A stretch of 7,474 nt of DNA from an uncultured Candidatus Melainabacteria bacterium (GTDB lineage Bacteria > Cyanobacteriota > Vampirovibrionia > Gastranaerophilales > Gastranaerophilaceae): NCBI GenBank assembly GCA_934675225.1, contig CAKUQA010000052.1:1-7474 (forward strand), in the 5' to 3' direction. A program made the position numbers and the translations under genes. The notes beneath the pieces were generated by a model. That model saw nothing but the letters and a program-made list of their open reading frames with translations, did not search any database and was not told the DNA's origin. Positions 6,280 through 7,474 of the stretch are shown here, in pieces. The first letter of the stretch is position 1. Every line of letters starts with the position of its first letter.

Positions 6280-6323
6280 AAAAAAGGTTATGTCCTCCTT
6301 TTTCAGAGGACATTGACCTTTTT
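6280..6323 (-). terminator. Strong terminator-like hairpin between kinase gene and holA
   Basis: ATGTCCTC (6290-6297) pairs perfectly with GAGGACAT (6306-6313) around an eight-base loop. After a small internal loop the stem continues with GGT (6286-6288) against ACC (6316-6318) and an A-run against a T-run. On the minus strand six Us follow the GC-containing stem. The other side carries a T-tract too, so it could act in both directions. It begins only five bases after the kinase stop codon and ends 12 bases before the holA start. Confidence 0.85.
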
Positions 6324-6328
6324 AATTT

Positions 6329-7282
6329 TTAGCTTTCAATTAATAAACTTGCCCCAATTACGCCTGCAGTATTTCCGAGTTCAGCCGGAACAATATCTAC
6401 TGCTGAACCTGCAATTTTCATAGCACGTTTTTTAAGAGTTTCTTTTAATGGATTAATTAAGAAATCTCCGGCATCTGCAACACCACCGCCAACTATAATT
6501 TTTTCTGGATTAAGAAGGTTTACAACACTAGCCATTCCATATCCGATATATTCGCCCATAATTGTGAAAATTCTTTGAGCAACCGGATCTCCTGCATTTG
6601 CTGCTTTGCAAACGATATACGGAGTAATAGGTGCACCATTTGCGATTTCTCTAAATTTTGCTGATTTTCCACCTTTGATATAGTCTTCTGCCATAGCTAC
6701 GATTGAAGGCCCTGACGCAAAAGCTTCCAAGCAACCTTCATCTCCGCAACCACAAAGAGGGCCACCGTGCATTCGAAGTTTTATGTGTCCGATTTCTCCT
6801 GCGGCATTTGAGGCTCCACGAACAAGTTTTCCGTTAATAATCAAACCTGAACCAATTCCTGTCCCAACAGTAATGCATATAAGGTTTTCGCAACCTTTTC
6901 CGGCACCATAGTTTAGTTCGCCTAATGCAGCGCATCTAACGTCATTATCTACACGAGTTGGGATATGGAATTCATCCTCGATAAGTTTTGCAATAGGAAC
7001 TTCAACCCACCCCGGAATATTTGGGGCGTTTCTTACAATTCCTGCTTTATAATCAACTTGTCCCGGGAAGCCAAAACCGATACCTTCAATATCTTTTGTT
7101 TCCAATTTTGTTTCTTTCAACAAATCGTATATTGCCTGTTTAATGTTTTCAACAGTATATTCATAACCCATTTCTGCTCGAGTCGGAACTGAGTTTGAAT
7201 ATTTAATCTCCCCTTTATCATTAACAAGGGCTAATTTTACGTTTGTCCCACCAACATCAATACCAATTCTGTTTTTTACCAT
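6329..7282 (-). CDS. ROK-family sugar kinase, probable glucokinase
   Basis: ROK kinases phosphorylate a sugar, commonly glucose, N-acetylglucosamine or N-acetylmannosamine, with ATP in the cytoplasm. The 317-residue protein has the phosphate-binding motif DVGGTNVK (9-16), GFGFPGQVD (69-77) and the catalytic aspartate D114 in DNDVRCAALGE. The ROK signature spans about 138-186, with the zinc ligands H166, C177, C179 and C184 in the pattern H-x10-C-x-C-x4-C. VGGGV (264-268) lies in the C-terminal domain. There is no N-terminal helix-turn-helix, so it is a kinase and not a ROK repressor. The overall pattern resembles ROK glucokinases, but the substrate cannot be fixed by eye. GGGAG lies eight bases before the ATG, and a promoter with an extended -10 box is just upstream. 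A strong hairpin follows the stop codon. Confidence 0.9.
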   Translation of the reverse strand: MVKNRIGIDVGGTNVKLALVNDKGEIKYSNSVPTRAEMGYEYTVENIKQAIYDLLKETKLETKDIEGIGFGFPGQVDYKAGIVRNAPNIPGWVEVPIAKLIEDEFHIPTRVDNDVRCAALGELNYGAGKGCENLICITVGTGIGSGLIINGKLVRGASNAAGEIGHIKLRMHGGPLCGCGDEGCLEAFASGPSIVAMAEDYIKGGKSAKFREIANGAPITPYIVCKAANAGDPVAQRIFTIMGEYIGYGMASVVNLLNPEKIIVGGGVADAGDFLINPLKETLKKRAMKIAGSAVDIVPAELGNTAGVIGASLLIES

Positions 7283-7295
7283 ACTATTTTCTCCC

Positions 7296-7312
7296 TTTGA
7301 CTGATAATCAAA
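7296..7312. promoter_or_regulatory. Small palindrome at the kinase transcription start
   Basis: TTTGA (7296-7300) and TCAAA (7308-7312) form a 5-base inverted repeat with a seven-base spacer. It sits between the -10 box and the ribosome binding site of the kinase gene. The position would suit an operator or a leader hairpin. The arms are short enough to be chance in AT-rich sequence. Confidence 0.2.
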
Positions 7313-7320
7313 TTATAACA
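7312..7320 (-). promoter_or_regulatory. Extended -10 promoter of the kinase gene
   Basis: The minus strand reads TGTTATAAT, a consensus -10 box (7312-7317) preceded by TGN, the extended -10 element. No good -35 box lies 16-18 bases upstream, which extended -10 promoters tolerate. Transcription would start near 7305, about 22 bases before the ATG. Confidence 0.6.
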
Positions 7321-7358
7321 CGAAAAATAAACGAATTAAAAATTCTCAACGTAAAAAT

Positions 7359-7474
7359 TTAATCCAAAAATAAATCATAAAAATGATAAAATTGGAGCGG
7401 ATATTTTTTTGTTAAATTTTCTAAAAATTCTACGTATTGTTTTTCTAATTTTTCAAGCTTTTCTTTTCTTGTTC
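7359..7474 (-). CDS. C-terminal end of a probable lipid acyltransferase (partial)
   Basis: The last 37 codons of a minus-strand gene that enters from the right edge. The visible residues begin with a charged, coiled-coil-like TRKEKLEKLEKQYVEFLENL and end with KKYPLQFYHFYDLFLD and a TAA stop. An ending of the type YP-x-Q-x3-FYDxF resembles the C-terminus of lysophospholipid/lipid A acyltransferases related to LpxL, where a similar Q-W-F-x-FYDFW occurs. If so, the protein adds an acyl chain to lipid A or a related lipid at the inner membrane. The match rests on one short motif, so the function is tentative. That this is a gene end is more secure, because the frame is open to the edge and a promoter follows its stop for the next gene. 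The stop is 76 bases before the kinase ATG. Confidence 0.55.
   Translation of the reverse strand, partial: TRKEKLEKLEKQYVEFLENLTKKYPLQFYHFYDLFLD

Noticed and set aside
7321..7361. ATTAAA...TTTAAT partial stem as terminator of the acyltransferase gene
   Set aside because: The pairing is purely A/T and interrupted, and it lies in a very AT-rich stretch, so it is not distinguishable from background.

Overview
This is a compact, AT-rich stretch of bacterial chromosome that looks mainly like core genome. It holds seven protein-coding genes, the tail of an eighth, and one repeat-rich intergenic patch. I see no CRISPR array, tRNA, rRNA, transposase, phage gene or defence gene. The organism cannot be proven from this window. 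The low G+C, the mix of housekeeping genes and the style of the small lysine-rich hypothetical protein would fit an uncultured gut bacterium such as the Gastranaerophilales (non-photosynthetic Cyanobacteria relatives). That is an impression, not a result. A nucleotidyltransferase for dTDP-sugars, a WecA-type lipid-carrier transferase and a probable lipid A-type acyltransferase tail together lean toward a cell with an outer membrane.

Left part, plus strand (1-3651). Positions 1-300 have no gene. They hold a G+C-rich patch, an inverted pair of 17-base repeats, a compact hairpin and a degenerate copy of a common dispersed repeat. A good sigma70-type promoter (TTGCAT, 17 bases, TATAAT) then drives rfbA (dTDP-glucose synthesis). 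A second well-formed promoter (TTGTCA, 17 bases, TATAAT) precedes glyA (serine hydroxymethyltransferase). A wecA/tagO-family gene (undecaprenyl-phosphate sugar-1-phosphate transferase) follows glyA after 46 bases and is probably cotranscribed with it. RfbA and WecA both supply surface-polysaccharide synthesis, but the rest of that pathway is not here.

Middle (3652-4436). A 172-base intergenic region carries an imperfect hairpin and a perfect 8-base palindrome over a weak promoter candidate. It leads to an unrecognised 174-residue protein with glycine-rich hydrophobic segments at both ends. A hairpin terminator at 4385-4412 separates this gene from the convergent minus-strand genes and probably serves both directions.

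Right part, minus strand (4437-7474). Read in transcription order, there is the end of a probable acyltransferase gene, a ROK-family sugar kinase with its own extended -10 promoter, then holA and holB. The last two encode the delta and delta' subunits of the DNA polymerase III clamp loader and look translationally coupled. A strong terminator-like hairpin lies between the kinase and holA and ends only 12 bases before the holA start codon. Expression of these two normally essential genes must therefore involve readthrough or a promoter inside the kinase gene. This is the most checkable oddity in the window.

I did not find a convincing new multi-gene system. The items most worth a second look are the hairpin before holA, the hypothetical protein with its upstream palindrome, and the repeat cluster before rfbA.
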